53,276 nt of DNA from contig CAJTHL010000021.1 of the NCBI GenBank assembly GCA_910576205.1, positions 1 to 53,276 of the forward strand, written 5' to 3'. Of the stretch, positions 24,148 to 33,006 are shown piece after piece. This DNA comes from Clostridia bacterium. GTDB lineage: Bacteria > Bacillota > Clostridia > Lachnospirales > Lachnospiraceae. The notes beneath the pieces were generated by a model. It had not been told where the DNA came from. It was given only the letters and a program-made list of their open reading frames with translations, and did no database searches. Each line of letters begins with the position of its first letter. Position 1 is the stretch's first letter. The translations under genes and the position numbers were made by a program.

Positions 24148-24603
24148 ATGACAGAACAGGTACTTTTAAGCATTTCCGGATTGCAGTTTGTGGAGGACGA
24201 CAGGAATCAGTGTGAACCCGTGGAGGTAATTACCATGGCGGATTATTACAACCGCAACGGAACCCATTACCTTCTGTATGAGGAACCTCTGGAGGGAAGC
24301 CCAGAGATTATCCGCAACACGCTGAAGATCAAAAAGGGTTGTATGGAGATGACAAAGAAAGGGCCTCTGGATATCCACATGGTATTTGAGGAGTGGAAAA
24401 ACCAGAAGGCCCAGTATAAGACGCCATTTGGCAGTATTCCCGTAAATATTATTACGGGGGCTGTGGAGATGAAGGAAGAAGAGTACGATATCCATGTGGT
24501 TCTGAATTACGTGCTGGAATTCGACGGGGAATATCTCACAGACAGCCGGGTGAATGTGCATGTAAAATCCAAGGACGCCCCGGACTTTTCCCTGGACTCA
24601 TAA
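24148..24603 (+). CDS. DUF1934 family protein (YwiB-like beta barrel)
   Basis: A 151-aa protein of the DUF1934 family, a lipocalin-like cytoplasmic beta barrel of unknown role. Recognisable are LLSISGLQFVEDD at the start and LEGSPEIIRNTLKIKKGCMEM with FGSIPVNIITGAVEM further on. It lies directly behind murI with AAAGGAG upstream of ATG, in an operon position common in Firmicutes. Confidence 0.8.
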   Translation: MTEQVLLSISGLQFVEDDRNQCEPVEVITMADYYNRNGTHYLLYEEPLEGSPEIIRNTLKIKKGCMEMTKKGPLDIHMVFEEWKNQKAQYKTPFGSIPVNIITGAVEMKEEEYDIHVVLNYVLEFDGEYLTDSRVNVHVKSKDAPDFSLDS

Positions 24604-24618
24604 TTTCTGCGAGACAGC

Positions 24619-25059
24619 TTATTTTTTCAGCAGGCGTTTGAATAAGCCCTTCTTTTTCACCGGGGTTTCCAGACCTCCCCGGGCGCTTTTCACCCCAGTA
24701 ATGTAGATGCCGCTGACAACGGCCTTCACCTCGCGCTTTACGGGAATAAGCTGGAAAACGGATTCGTCACAGGCCAGGGTCATGACCTTGGGGCCTATCT
24801 TTGCCTTTACGATAGGAAGCTTGGACCAGCGCAGGTATTTGGGCGTCTGTTGGATAACAACAGGCGGAAGACCGGACTCCTTGATTTTCATGTGCTTTTT
24901 GTCAATGACCAGCATGCTGACGGTTTGGGCCATGGCGTCCATCTGTTCCTTTTGCAGAGCCTGCTTTTTCTGCATTTTTGTTCCTATAAAATACAAGGCT
25001 ACCAAAAGAGCAATTAATACTACAACGATAACCAGCAAAACTTTTGTGAGAGTTGACAT
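24619..25059 (-). CDS. Membrane-anchored protein of unknown function
   Basis: A 146-aa protein with one N-terminal membrane helix (residues 5-27, TKVLLVIVVVLIALLVALYF), a short coiled section (KMQKKQALQKEQMDAMAQTV) and a compact domain of about 75 residues ending in a basic tail (KKKGLFKRLLKK). I do not know the family; the layout is that of a bitopic protein with a cytoplasmic domain. It is divergent from cardiolipin synthase across a 100-bp gap, and ends convergently against the DUF1934 gene. Confidence 0.65.
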   Translation of the reverse strand: MSTLTKVLLVIVVVLIALLVALYFIGTKMQKKQALQKEQMDAMAQTVSMLVIDKKHMKIKESGLPPVVIQQTPKYLRWSKLPIVKAKIGPKVMTLACDESVFQLIPVKREVKAVVSGIYITGVKSARGGLETPVKKKGLFKRLLKK

Positions 25060-25160
25060 TGGAAACCTCCTCCTCTGTAATCAGATCATTCTTAAACGAG
25101 TTTAACATTGTTTCTCTTAAAGTGCAAGAGGTTTTCCATTTATGTTGAAAGGATCTGCCT

Positions 25161-26636
25161 ATGCTGCCAATACTATGGAATGGCCTTCTGGAAATATTAG
25201 GCTTCTGGATGGACCATCTGCTTTTTATCAATATTGTGCTTTCCATTATGATCGTGTTCTTTGAGAGGCGGGAGCCAAAGGCCGTGTGGACCTGGCTGCT
25301 GCTGTTGTATTTTATCCCTGTTCTTGGGATTTTCCTCTATTTTATGATCGGGCATGATTTTCACAGAGAGCATATGTTTAAGACAAAGGAGATTGAGGAC
25401 GCCATCCATTCCGCCATCCGTACCCAGGAGGAGACCATACGCATGGATGAGTTCCGGCCGGAGGATTCCAGGCTTAAAAAATTTTCGGATCTGGTGCTCT
25501 TTAACCTTATGGCTTCCGACGCAGTCTACACGGCGGATAATCAGATCGGGATTTTTACGGACGGAAAAGAAAAATTCCAGGCTCTTTACCAGGAGATTAT
25601 GGAGGCAAAGGAATATATTCATATCCAGTACTATATTATCCGGGACGACGAGCTGTGGCAGCACCTGGAAAGGGCTCTGATCCAGAAGGCGGAGGAAGGG
25701 GTGGAGGTGCGCATCCTTTACGACAGCATGGGATGCCGTACGATGAAAAGGCAGGCATGGAAGCGTCTGACCCAGGCGGGTATCCAGGTGGGGGAATTTT
25801 TCCCGGCGGTGTTAAGGCGGCTGCAGCTTCGCATCAATTACCGGAATCACCGGAAAATCGTAGTGATAGACGGCCGCACGGCCTTTGTAGGCGGCTTTAA
25901 TGTGGGCAGGGAATACCTGGGCATGGACAAAAAATTCGGTTACTGGCGGGACACCCACTTGAAAATCCAGGGTTCCTCCGTGCTGGCACTGCATATCCGC
26001 TTTATTCTGGACTGGAATTATGCCACAAAACAAAACCTGTTTTTACAGGACCGGTATTTTAAGGATCAGAAAAATAAACCGGCCGGCAAAGACCCTGTCC
26101 AGATTATCAGCTCCGGGCCCGATTCCAAGGAGCAGAATATCCGGAATACTTATCTGAAAATGGTGGCAAAGGCCCGGAAGAATATTTACATCCAGACCCC
26201 GTATTTTATACCCGACGAGAGCGTGCTGGATGCCATAAAGATTGCGGCCATGTCCGGAGTGGACGTGCGCCTGATGATTCCCTGCAAGCCGGATCATCCC
26301 TTTGTATATTGGGCTACCTACTCCTATGTGGGAGATCTTCTGGAGGCCGGGGCCAAATGCTACACCTACGACAACGGGTTCCTGCACGCCAAGGGAATGA
26401 CTGTGGACGGTATTGTAAGCTGCTATGGTACCGCCAACATGGATATCCGCAGCTTTAAGCTGAATTTTGAGGTGAACGCGGTGATTTACAGTGTAAAGAC
26501 TACGGAGGAGCTGGACAGGCGGTTCCTGGAGGACTTGAAAAACTGTACCCAGATCACTCCCTACCTTTACGGACAGCGCTCCTATCTGGTGCGGGTAAAG
26601 GAACAGTTTTCCAGGCTGTTTTCACCGCTTTTATAG
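25161..26636 (+). CDS. cls: Cardiolipin synthase (phospholipase D family)
   Basis: The enzyme joins two phosphatidylglycerols into cardiolipin plus glycerol at the cytoplasmic membrane. The 491-aa protein has two N-terminal membrane helices (about residues 12-35 and 42-65) and two PLD catalytic motifs: NHRKIVVIDGRTAFVGGFN (about 229-248) and FLHAKGMTVDGIVSCYGTAN (about 409-428). Both HxKxxxxD triads are intact. Length is standard. ATG 25161 has AAAGGA eight bases upstream. Confidence 0.92.
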   Translation: MLPILWNGLLEILGFWMDHLLFINIVLSIMIVFFERREPKAVWTWLLLLYFIPVLGIFLYFMIGHDFHREHMFKTKEIEDAIHSAIRTQEETIRMDEFRPEDSRLKKFSDLVLFNLMASDAVYTADNQIGIFTDGKEKFQALYQEIMEAKEYIHIQYYIIRDDELWQHLERALIQKAEEGVEVRILYDSMGCRTMKRQAWKRLTQAGIQVGEFFPAVLRRLQLRINYRNHRKIVVIDGRTAFVGGFNVGREYLGMDKKFGYWRDTHLKIQGSSVLALHIRFILDWNYATKQNLFLQDRYFKDQKNKPAGKDPVQIISSGPDSKEQNIRNTYLKMVAKARKNIYIQTPYFIPDESVLDAIKIAAMSGVDVRLMIPCKPDHPFVYWATYSYVGDLLEAGAKCYTYDNGFLHAKGMTVDGIVSCYGTANMDIRSFKLNFEVNAVIYSVKTTEELDRRFLEDLKNCTQITPYLYGQRSYLVRVKEQFSRLFSPLL

Positions 26637-26682
26637 CAAAAAAGTTGTATTGACTGCGAAAATGTGGTATGGTAGACGGAAC

Positions 26683-26728
26683 CGGGACGCCGGACGCTTT
26701 TGTAAAAGAGACGTGTCAGGCGTCCCGG
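26683..26728 (+). other. Structured leader before the FKBP-like lipoprotein gene
   Basis: A perfect 10-bp stem CCGGGACGCC (26683-26692) / GGCGTCCCGG (26719-26728) encloses an inner CTTTT-GT-AAAAG hairpin. A second hairpin (ATAACC around 26732 with GGGTTAT around 26747) follows just before the ribosome site. A TTGACT at 26651-26656 may be the -35 of the promoter. There is no T run, so this looks like a leader element rather than a terminator. Confidence 0.5.
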
Positions 26729-26776
26729 GGGATAACCGGAAAACCGGGTTATAGAAAAATGAGGAGTCGTAAGCGT

Positions 26777-27916
26777 ATGAAAAAATGTATCTGTAGAAGA
26801 AATTTTGTATCTGTGGCGGCTATGCTTCTGGGCGTGGCGCTTATATTCACAGGCTGCGGAAAGAAAACGGAGCCGGAGGGGGCGGGAACAAACGGCGGGC
26901 AGGAGATCGGAAGTCCTTCCCAGGCAGGCACAGGCCAGGGGGAAGCCACAAAGCTTTTAAAGCTTGGCCAGTATAAGGGGGTGGAGGTGCCTCCCATGGA
27001 TCTGGAGGTCACGGAAGAAGAGCTCCAAAAAGAGATCGACAGCGTGATACAGAGCCATGCGTACTACCAGGAGATTGAGGGAAAGACCGTTATTGAGGAA
27101 GGCGATGTGGTAAACATTGACTTTAAGGGCCTCCTTGACGGGGAAGCCTTTGAGGGCGGCTCCTCCGGGGAGGGCGGCTACGACCTGGAGATTGGCTCCG
27201 GCGGTTTTATTGCAGGCTTTGAGGAGCAGTTGGTGGGAAAAGAACTGGGAGGATTTTACAGTCTGGATCTGGAATTTCCGGATCCCTACCTCAACAACCC
27301 GTCGCTGGCAGGCAAGCCCGTAGTGTTTGAGGTGACGGTCAATAAAATCCAGGAGCGCATTGTCCCGGAGCTTACGGACGAATTTGCCAGTGCAAAGCTG
27401 GGCTATGATACCGTGGAGGCTTTTCAGACCGGCACAAGGGAGGAGCTGGAGGCCATAAAACGGGACGAGGCCCAGTCCCAGCGGGAGTATGATGTATTAA
27501 AGGCAGTTATTGATAACTCGGAATATGAGGTGTCGGAGGCGGAAATCCAGGCTAAGAAAGATACCATGATAGCCACCTACGAATACTATGCCAGCGCGAA
27601 CGGCATGGATCTGGCCACTTTTGTGATGTTCTTTATGGGCGGCATGTCCGTGGAGGACTTTGAGGCAGAATGTCTGGTTACATCGGAATTTAACATAAAG
27701 AGTACTCTGGCAATCAAGGCAATCATTGAGGCGGAGGGATTTGCGCTGACGGATGAGGAGTACAAAAGCCAGGCTGAGGAGATCATGACCGGTTATGGCT
27801 ATGACAGCCTGGAGGCCTTTGAGGCGGACTACACAAAGGAAGAAATTGTAGAGAATATTCTCCATAACCAGGTGGTGGATTTTCTGGTGAAGGAATGTGT
27901 GGAGAAGGCTTCCTAA
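26777..27916 (+). CDS. Lipoprotein resembling trigger factor, FKBP-type peptidyl-prolyl isomerase
   Basis: A 379-aa exported protein with lipobox (LIFTGC, lipidated Cys27), a low-complexity Gly/Glu/Gln linker and a domain order like trigger factor's FKBP plus C-terminal chaperone parts. The FKBP signature is visible in EGDVVNIDFKGLLDGEAFEG and IAGFEEQLVGKELGG. The long helical C-terminus (about 205-375, with TDEFASAKLGYDTVEAF) resembles the SurA/trigger-factor arms. It probably helps fold exported proteins outside the membrane. ATG 26777 has GAGGAG ten bases upstream; a longer open frame starting at 26669 runs through the structured leader and is not used. Confidence 0.85.
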   Translation: MKKCICRRNFVSVAAMLLGVALIFTGCGKKTEPEGAGTNGGQEIGSPSQAGTGQGEATKLLKLGQYKGVEVPPMDLEVTEEELQKEIDSVIQSHAYYQEIEGKTVIEEGDVVNIDFKGLLDGEAFEGGSSGEGGYDLEIGSGGFIAGFEEQLVGKELGGFYSLDLEFPDPYLNNPSLAGKPVVFEVTVNKIQERIVPELTDEFASAKLGYDTVEAFQTGTREELEAIKRDEAQSQREYDVLKAVIDNSEYEVSEAEIQAKKDTMIATYEYYASANGMDLATFVMFFMGGMSVEDFEAECLVTSEFNIKSTLAIKAIIEAEGFALTDEEYKSQAEEIMTGYGYDSLEAFEADYTKEEIVENILHNQVVDFLVKECVEKAS

Positions 27917-27945
27917 GAGGGAAATAAGGAAACAGATTAGGTAAT

Positions 27946-27988
27946 ACAGCCTGTCCGGGAAGAGAGAGTTAATCTTCGGACAGGCTGT
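27946..27988. terminator. Bidirectional terminator between the FKBP and AraC genes
   Basis: ACAGCCTGTCCG (27946-27957) and CGGACAGGCTGT (27977-27988) form a perfect 12-bp stem. It overlaps the 3' end of the minus-strand regulator (stop at 27969), so it is shared by the two convergent genes. Confidence 0.7.
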
Positions 27989-29549
27989 TTGCTTTGCATT
28001 GGAGAAGAAATTCCCGGGGCGTAATCCCCACCTGTTTGCGGAAAACCGTACCAAAATACTGACTGGTGTGGAACCCGGTCATTCTGGCAATCTCGTGAAT
28101 TTTATAATGGCCTGTGGAGAGAAGGAGCTTTGCCTTCTCTATTTTTATGCCCGTAATGTAACAGGACAGATTTTCGCCTGTCTCGTTTTTAAAAAGATGG
28201 CGGAGGTAGTCGCTGCTGATATGGAAGTGTCCGGCCAGGGTGTTTACATCCGTGTCTTTATTATAATTCTGTTCCAGATATTCGATAATATCCTGCACCT
28301 TCCGGGAATAATGGGTTAGGGGGGAGGCGCCGCTCTCCCTTATCAAAAGGGAAATCACATTCTGAAACCACCGGGTCATTTCCCTTACCCCAAAACAGAA
28401 GGGATCGGGCAGATTATGGTGGACATAGCGCTCTTCCAGGGTCGCAATCCGCTTTCTGACACAGTAACCGTTTAAAATGGCGGTAAAAAGCCGGCAGGCT
28501 TTAAACACACAGGGATACCGGTAATGCTCCCGGGCAAGGCGCTGAAGCAGGCCTTTTACCAGGGCAAGGGAACCTGCGGAATCCTCATGGAAAATACAGG
28601 AGGAAAAGGCTTCCCCCGTATTTCGCAAAAGCTCCTCGCAGGAATCCAGACAGGGGGAATAATCCGCATAGGAGCAGAGACGTTCCCGGCCGTAGTATTT
28701 CTGCATTTCCAGGCACTCCTCCAGAATCTCTACCGTGGAGAGGGTTTTTTGAAAATTGGAGAAGGAGGGGGAACAGGCAATGGATACCGTGTCCCGGAAC
28801 TGCTGCTTAAAGCTTGCCTGCAGGGCGGTGGCGGCGGCCCGGGAAACCGTGTGGATTCTGGCAGAACTGCACACGTCCCGAATCCGCAGCAGGGAGCACC
28901 AGGCATGCATGGAGATATTTACTGTGGCAATGTAGCTTAATTCCTCCGGGAAGTTGCTGCCATGCCAGTTGACGGCATAATAGTCCTCCATGGAGGGAAC
29001 GGGAGTATTGATAACCGGGGAGGGAAGATCTCTCCGGATCAGAAACATAATATAGTGGGAGTTGGGGGCATGGATTTCAAAATAACGTCCGATCTCCTCA
29101 GGGGTGGGGATTTTTCCCTTTAAAATGTCCCGGAACAGCTGGCGCTTGATGATTCCCTGGTGGTGAAAATAATCGTCCAGGTGCTTGATAATCCGCTCCA
29201 GAATCTCAATCAGCATGCCGGAGTTTAACTCGTTCCAGAGAAGAAGGGCGGCAATCTGCAGGTTAATGGCTGCCTGGGCCAGCTCAAAATCCTTTTCTGA
29301 AGTGATAATAATAATCTGTGTTCCGCGGGAGATTTTTTTGATCTGACGGATGATATTTAATGTTTCAGAGCCTGTGAACTGGGCATCCAGAATAACCAAA
29401 GCAGGAAAACCCGCGCAAAACAGATGATTTAACTGGGAAATGCTGGAAACCTCTCTGATTTCACGAAAGCCGTAATCCGTCCAGGGGATGAGCAGCCGGA
29501 TTCTGTTTGACGCGTCTGTATTGTCAGTGATGATGGTCAGATTATACAT
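27969..29549 (-). CDS. AraC-family response regulator of the sugar locus
   Basis: A 526-aa YesN-type regulator: N-terminal receiver domain (about 1-120), a long middle region (about 125-400), and a C-terminal AraC DNA-binding domain with two helix-turn-helix motifs (VNTLAGHFHISSDYLRHLFK and IHEIARMTGFHTSQYFGTVF). Asp55 (LVILDAQF) is the likely phospho-acceptor, but the acidic pair is reduced to one residue (IITDNTD) and the usual Lys after strand 5 is not evident, so phosphorylation may be weak or lost. No histidine kinase gene is adjacent. Divergent from the permease genes, which carry direct-repeat sites fitting an AraC protein. Confidence 0.85.
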   Translation of the reverse strand: MYNLTIITDNTDASNRIRLLIPWTDYGFREIREVSSISQLNHLFCAGFPALVILDAQFTGSETLNIIRQIKKISRGTQIIIITSEKDFELAQAAINLQIAALLLWNELNSGMLIEILERIIKHLDDYFHHQGIIKRQLFRDILKGKIPTPEEIGRYFEIHAPNSHYIMFLIRRDLPSPVINTPVPSMEDYYAVNWHGSNFPEELSYIATVNISMHAWCSLLRIRDVCSSARIHTVSRAAATALQASFKQQFRDTVSIACSPSFSNFQKTLSTVEILEECLEMQKYYGRERLCSYADYSPCLDSCEELLRNTGEAFSSCIFHEDSAGSLALVKGLLQRLAREHYRYPCVFKACRLFTAILNGYCVRKRIATLEERYVHHNLPDPFCFGVREMTRWFQNVISLLIRESGASPLTHYSRKVQDIIEYLEQNYNKDTDVNTLAGHFHISSDYLRHLFKNETGENLSCYITGIKIEKAKLLLSTGHYKIHEIARMTGFHTSQYFGTVFRKQVGITPREFLLQCKANSLSED

Positions 29550-29640
29550 GGCAAGGCGTCCTTTTCCTGTGGTGTCTGCTTTTGTCAGAAGATATCCGTT
29601 AGTATACCAGAAAAAAGGGGAAAAGACAATGTTTCTGCAA

Positions 29641-29673
29641 AATAACCGGATATTGTGGGAATAACCGGATATT
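29641..29673 (+). promoter_or_regulatory. AraC-type operator before the permease operon
   Basis: AATAACCGGATATT occurs twice, at 29641-29654 and 29660-29673, a perfect 14-bp direct repeat with 19-bp period (two helical turns). A TATACT -10 box lies at 29701-29706, 37 bp from the second AACCG core, without a good -35, as expected for an activator-dependent promoter. The same arrangement precedes the binding-protein gene. Confidence 0.7.
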
Positions 29674-29738
29674 ATACTGTTTTTTGCATGGGGAAAAAAT
29701 TATACTGACAATATAGTCGTAAAGGGGATGATGCATTT

Positions 29739-30614
29739 ATGAAACGGAAACTAAAGAAAAGCAGCATGAATTTATTCTATGTACCCGCCCTGGCTGTGAT
29801 GCTGGTCTTTATCGGTCTGCCTCTTTTAAACGGGGTGAAGCTTTCTTTTTTCAAATGGAACGGCTATTCCCAGAATATGACCTGGACTGGCCTGTCCAAT
29901 TACGGGGACATGTTTTCGGACAAGAACCTAAGGGTCTCATTTTTAAATACCCTGCTGTATGGTTTCGGCTCCATGTTTCTGGAGAATATTCTGGGGCTTC
30001 TGGCGGCGCTTTTTGTGAATTCCCGGTTTAAGGGCCACACTGCGGTGCGCACCTTTGTGTATATGCCCATTATGATTTCCAGCCTGGTAATGGGCTATAT
30101 TATGTACTATTTTGTGCAGTTCGACCACGGCATCTTAAATGAAATCCTGGGGTGGTTTGGCCGGGAGCCGGTGGACTGGCTGGCGGATGCCTCCAGGGGG
30201 AGGATTCTGATAACGGTTATCAATAGTTGGCAGTATTGCGGGACATCCATGGTGCTGTATCTTGCAGGGCTCCAGGGAATCCCAGACTTATATTATGAGG
30301 CGGCCCAGATTGACGGAGCTTCCGTAATGCAGCGGTTCCGGAGGATTACTATGCCCCTTCTGGTACCTGCCATCTCCTCGGCAGTGGTCATCAACCTAAT
30401 CGGAAGCCTAAAGCTGAACGATATTATTATTTCCCTCACAAACGGCGGTCCGGCCCAGAAAACGCACTCCCTGTCCACCTATATTTCCTACGCGTATTTC
30501 CGCATTGAGAGAGCAGGGTACGCGTCGGCAATCGGCGTGTTTATGTTTGCCTTTATCCTGGCCGTCTCCATGGTGGCAAACAGATATTTCCGGAAGAGGG
30601 AGGTGGAATACTAA
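29739..30614 (+). CDS. ABC sugar transporter permease (MalF/UgpA type)
   Basis: A 291-aa inner-membrane permease of the carbohydrate-uptake CUT1 class with six membrane helices. The cytoplasmic EAA loop that docks the ATPase is clear (YYEAAQIDGASVMQRFRRIT, about residues 187-206). It pairs with the next gene and with the binding protein at 40885. No ATPase is encoded in the locus, so a shared MsmK/MalK-type ATPase is presumably borrowed. First gene behind the AraC operator; stop overlaps the next start by one base. Confidence 0.9.
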   Translation: MKRKLKKSSMNLFYVPALAVMLVFIGLPLLNGVKLSFFKWNGYSQNMTWTGLSNYGDMFSDKNLRVSFLNTLLYGFGSMFLENILGLLAALFVNSRFKGHTAVRTFVYMPIMISSLVMGYIMYYFVQFDHGILNEILGWFGREPVDWLADASRGRILITVINSWQYCGTSMVLYLAGLQGIPDLYYEAAQIDGASVMQRFRRITMPLLVPAISSAVVINLIGSLKLNDIIISLTNGGPAQKTHSLSTYISYAYFRIERAGYASAIGVFMFAFILAVSMVANRYFRKREVEY

Positions 30615-31459
30615 TGGCAGGAAAGACATCTGTGGCTGTGAAAAAACGAAAGAGAAAGAACTGGTGGAAATACCCGGTGGCGGTTCTGATTATTTTCATT
30701 ACGATTCTGCCCTTATATGTCCTGATTGAAATGTCACTGAAAAGACCTACGGATCTTGCGTCCCGTCTAAGCTGGCCCACATACGTTTACATTGACAATT
30801 ATATCAAGGTGCTCCGGGACAGCAACCTGTTAAACGCCTACAAAAACACCATGCTTGTGACGGCCAGTGTCATTGCCATTGAGGTTTTCTGCGGATGCCT
30901 GGCGGCGTATCCCCTGGCCAGAAAGCAGACACGGTTTAACGAGGTAGTCCGCTCCGTTATTATGGCCGTTATGATGGTCCCTGCTGTGTCCGTGCTGGTG
31001 GGCGTGTACTCTATTCTTGTAAATTTAAACGGAATCAACACATACTGGGCGCTGATTCTGGTGACGTCGGCCTTTGGCCTGCCTCTTTCCATCTATCTGT
31101 ACAGCAATTACATTGTGGCCATTCCCAGGGCCCTGGATGACGCGGCCAGGATTGACGGGGCAAACTATTTTCAGTGCTTCTGGCACATAATTTTACCCCA
31201 GTTAAAGCCGGTGACAGCTACGGTTATTATTATGAAGGGCATCAATGCATGGAATGATTATCTGTATCCCATGTACATTATGCAGAAACCGAAAATGTAT
31301 ACCATTGTGCTGGTTATCAAACAGTTTTTTTCCGAGTCCAGCACAGATCTTCACGGTGCGGCGGCCTGCTGCCTTCTGGGAATGCTGCCAATCCTGGGCT
31401 TGTACATTTCTCTGAATAAGTACTTTATCAAAGGCGCTGTAGACAGCGCCGTAAAATAA
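30614..31459 (+). CDS. ABC sugar transporter permease (MalG type)
   Basis: A 281-aa partner permease with a basic N-terminus (KKRKRKNWWKYP), six membrane helices and the EAA loop ALDDAARIDGANYFQCFWHI (about residues 175-194). MalG-type subunits form a heterodimer with the MalF-type protein encoded just upstream. The start overlaps the previous stop by one base, which couples their synthesis. Confidence 0.9.
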   Translation: MAGKTSVAVKKRKRKNWWKYPVAVLIIFITILPLYVLIEMSLKRPTDLASRLSWPTYVYIDNYIKVLRDSNLLNAYKNTMLVTASVIAIEVFCGCLAAYPLARKQTRFNEVVRSVIMAVMMVPAVSVLVGVYSILVNLNGINTYWALILVTSAFGLPLSIYLYSNYIVAIPRALDDAARIDGANYFQCFWHIILPQLKPVTATVIIMKGINAWNDYLYPMYIMQKPKMYTIVLVIKQFFSESSTDLHGAAACCLLGMLPILGLYISLNKYFIKGAVDSAVK

Positions 31460-31493
31460 AAATGACATACCTTTAGAGAGACAGGAGGAAGCT

Positions 31494-32996
31494 ATGAAAA
31501 AACTAAAACTGTTTATTAACGGAGCCTGTGTGGAATCAAAGACCGGAATTTACACGGATGCCTTTGACCCCAGCACGGGAGAGGTAATCGCGCAGGTGCC
31601 CTGCTGTACACCGGATGAGGTGGAGGCGGCCATTGGGGCGGCAAAGGCAGCGTATCCTGCCTGGTCGGAGACGCCGGTAAAAAAGAGGGTGGAGATTCTC
31701 TACCGGGTGCGGCAGCTTCTGCTGGAACATATGGAGGAGCTGACCTTGTCTGTGGCAAGGGAAAACGGGAAAAACCTGGCGGAAGCCCAGGGGGATGTCC
31801 TCAAAGCCGTGGAGGGGACGGAGCAGGCTATTGCCGCGCCCTCCTTACTGATGGGAGAAAGTCTCATGGATGCTTCCCAGGGCTTTGATACCGTCTCTTA
31901 CCGCACGCCTCTTGGGGTGTTTGCGGGCATTGTCCCTTTTAATTTCCCGGCCATGATTCCTATGGGGTGGATGACGCCCATCTGTGTGGCCTGCGGAAAC
32001 ACCATTGTGCTGAAGGCAGCCACCTTTACCCCCCAGACCTGCCTGCGGATTGCACAGCTCTACAAGGAGGCGGGAATGCCAGACGGCGTGGTGAATATTG
32101 TCACCTGTTCCCGGAAGGAGGCAGAAATCTTTTTACATCACCCGGATATTGCGGGCATTACCTTTGTGGGCTCCACCTCCATAGGAAAACATATTTATGC
32201 TACGGCAGCGGCAAACGGCAAACGGGTGCAGGCCCTCTGCGAGGCGAAAAACCACGCATTGGTTTTGGAGGACGCGCCCATTGCCCGCACGGCGGCAGGT
32301 ATTATCAACGCCTCCTTTGGCTGCGCGGGAGAGCGCTGTATGGCGCTTCCGGTGGTGGTTGTACAGGAAAGCATCGCGGATGAGCTGGCTGCGGCTCTGG
32401 TGGAAAAGGCAAAGGCCCTGCGTATCGGGCCGGCATACGACAGGGAAACCCAGCTGGGGCCGGTTATCAACAAAAAGCACCGGGAATCCGTGGTGAGCTG
32501 GATTGAAAAGGGGATTGCTGAGGGAGCCAGGATTATCCTGGATGGAAGGGACGCTGTGGTGGAGGGATTTGAAAGGGGATTTTATCTGGGCCCTACCATT
32601 CTGGATCACGTAAAACCCGGTATGCGTGTAGGGGACTGTGAGATCTTCGGGCCGGTGCTGTGCATTAAGCGGGTGAAAGATTTTGAGGAGGGCCTTGGGA
32701 TTATGAACGGAAATCCTTTTGGAAACGGTTCCGTGATTTTTACCCAGAATGGAGGCTATGCCCGGGAATTCGCGCGCCGGACAGAGGGGGGAATGATCGG
32801 CGTCAATGTGGGGATTCCCGTTCCCGTCGGAATGTTTCCCTTTAACGGCCACAAGCAGTCCTTCTTTGGTGATCTCCATGTACTGGGCAGGGACGGATAT
32901 AGATTTTACACGGAGCGCAAAGTGGTGACTACCCGCTGGTTTGACGAGGAGGAAAAGAAGGCGCAGAGGGTTTCCACCTGGGACGGGACGATCTGA
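31494..32996 (+). CDS. mmsA: CoA-acylating (methyl)malonate-semialdehyde dehydrogenase
   Basis: A 500-aa aldehyde dehydrogenase of the MmsA/IolA subgroup, which oxidises malonate or methylmalonate semialdehyde with NAD and CoA to acetyl- or propionyl-CoA plus CO2. Evidence: LFINGACVESKTGIYTDAFDP start, VPFNFPAMIPMGW, and the catalytic Cys282 in GCAGERCMALPV, the subgroup's usual context. In myo-inositol breakdown IolA works after the IolJ aldolase and IolC kinase; a PfkB kinase and a class II aldolase are encoded here too. The true aldehyde could differ. Confidence 0.85.
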   Translation: MKKLKLFINGACVESKTGIYTDAFDPSTGEVIAQVPCCTPDEVEAAIGAAKAAYPAWSETPVKKRVEILYRVRQLLLEHMEELTLSVARENGKNLAEAQGDVLKAVEGTEQAIAAPSLLMGESLMDASQGFDTVSYRTPLGVFAGIVPFNFPAMIPMGWMTPICVACGNTIVLKAATFTPQTCLRIAQLYKEAGMPDGVVNIVTCSRKEAEIFLHHPDIAGITFVGSTSIGKHIYATAAANGKRVQALCEAKNHALVLEDAPIARTAAGIINASFGCAGERCMALPVVVVQESIADELAAALVEKAKALRIGPAYDRETQLGPVINKKHRESVVSWIEKGIAEGARIILDGRDAVVEGFERGFYLGPTILDHVKPGMRVGDCEIFGPVLCIKRVKDFEEGLGIMNGNPFGNGSVIFTQNGGYAREFARRTEGGMIGVNVGIPVPVGMFPFNGHKQSFFGDLHVLGRDGYRFYTERKVVTTRWFDEEEKKAQRVSTWDGTI

Positions 32997-33006
32997 GAGG
33001 TGCTAA

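Noticed and set aside
32133..32879. 248-codon minus-strand frame opposite mmsA
   Set aside because: Antisense shadow; plus-strand aldehyde dehydrogenase motifs are unambiguous.
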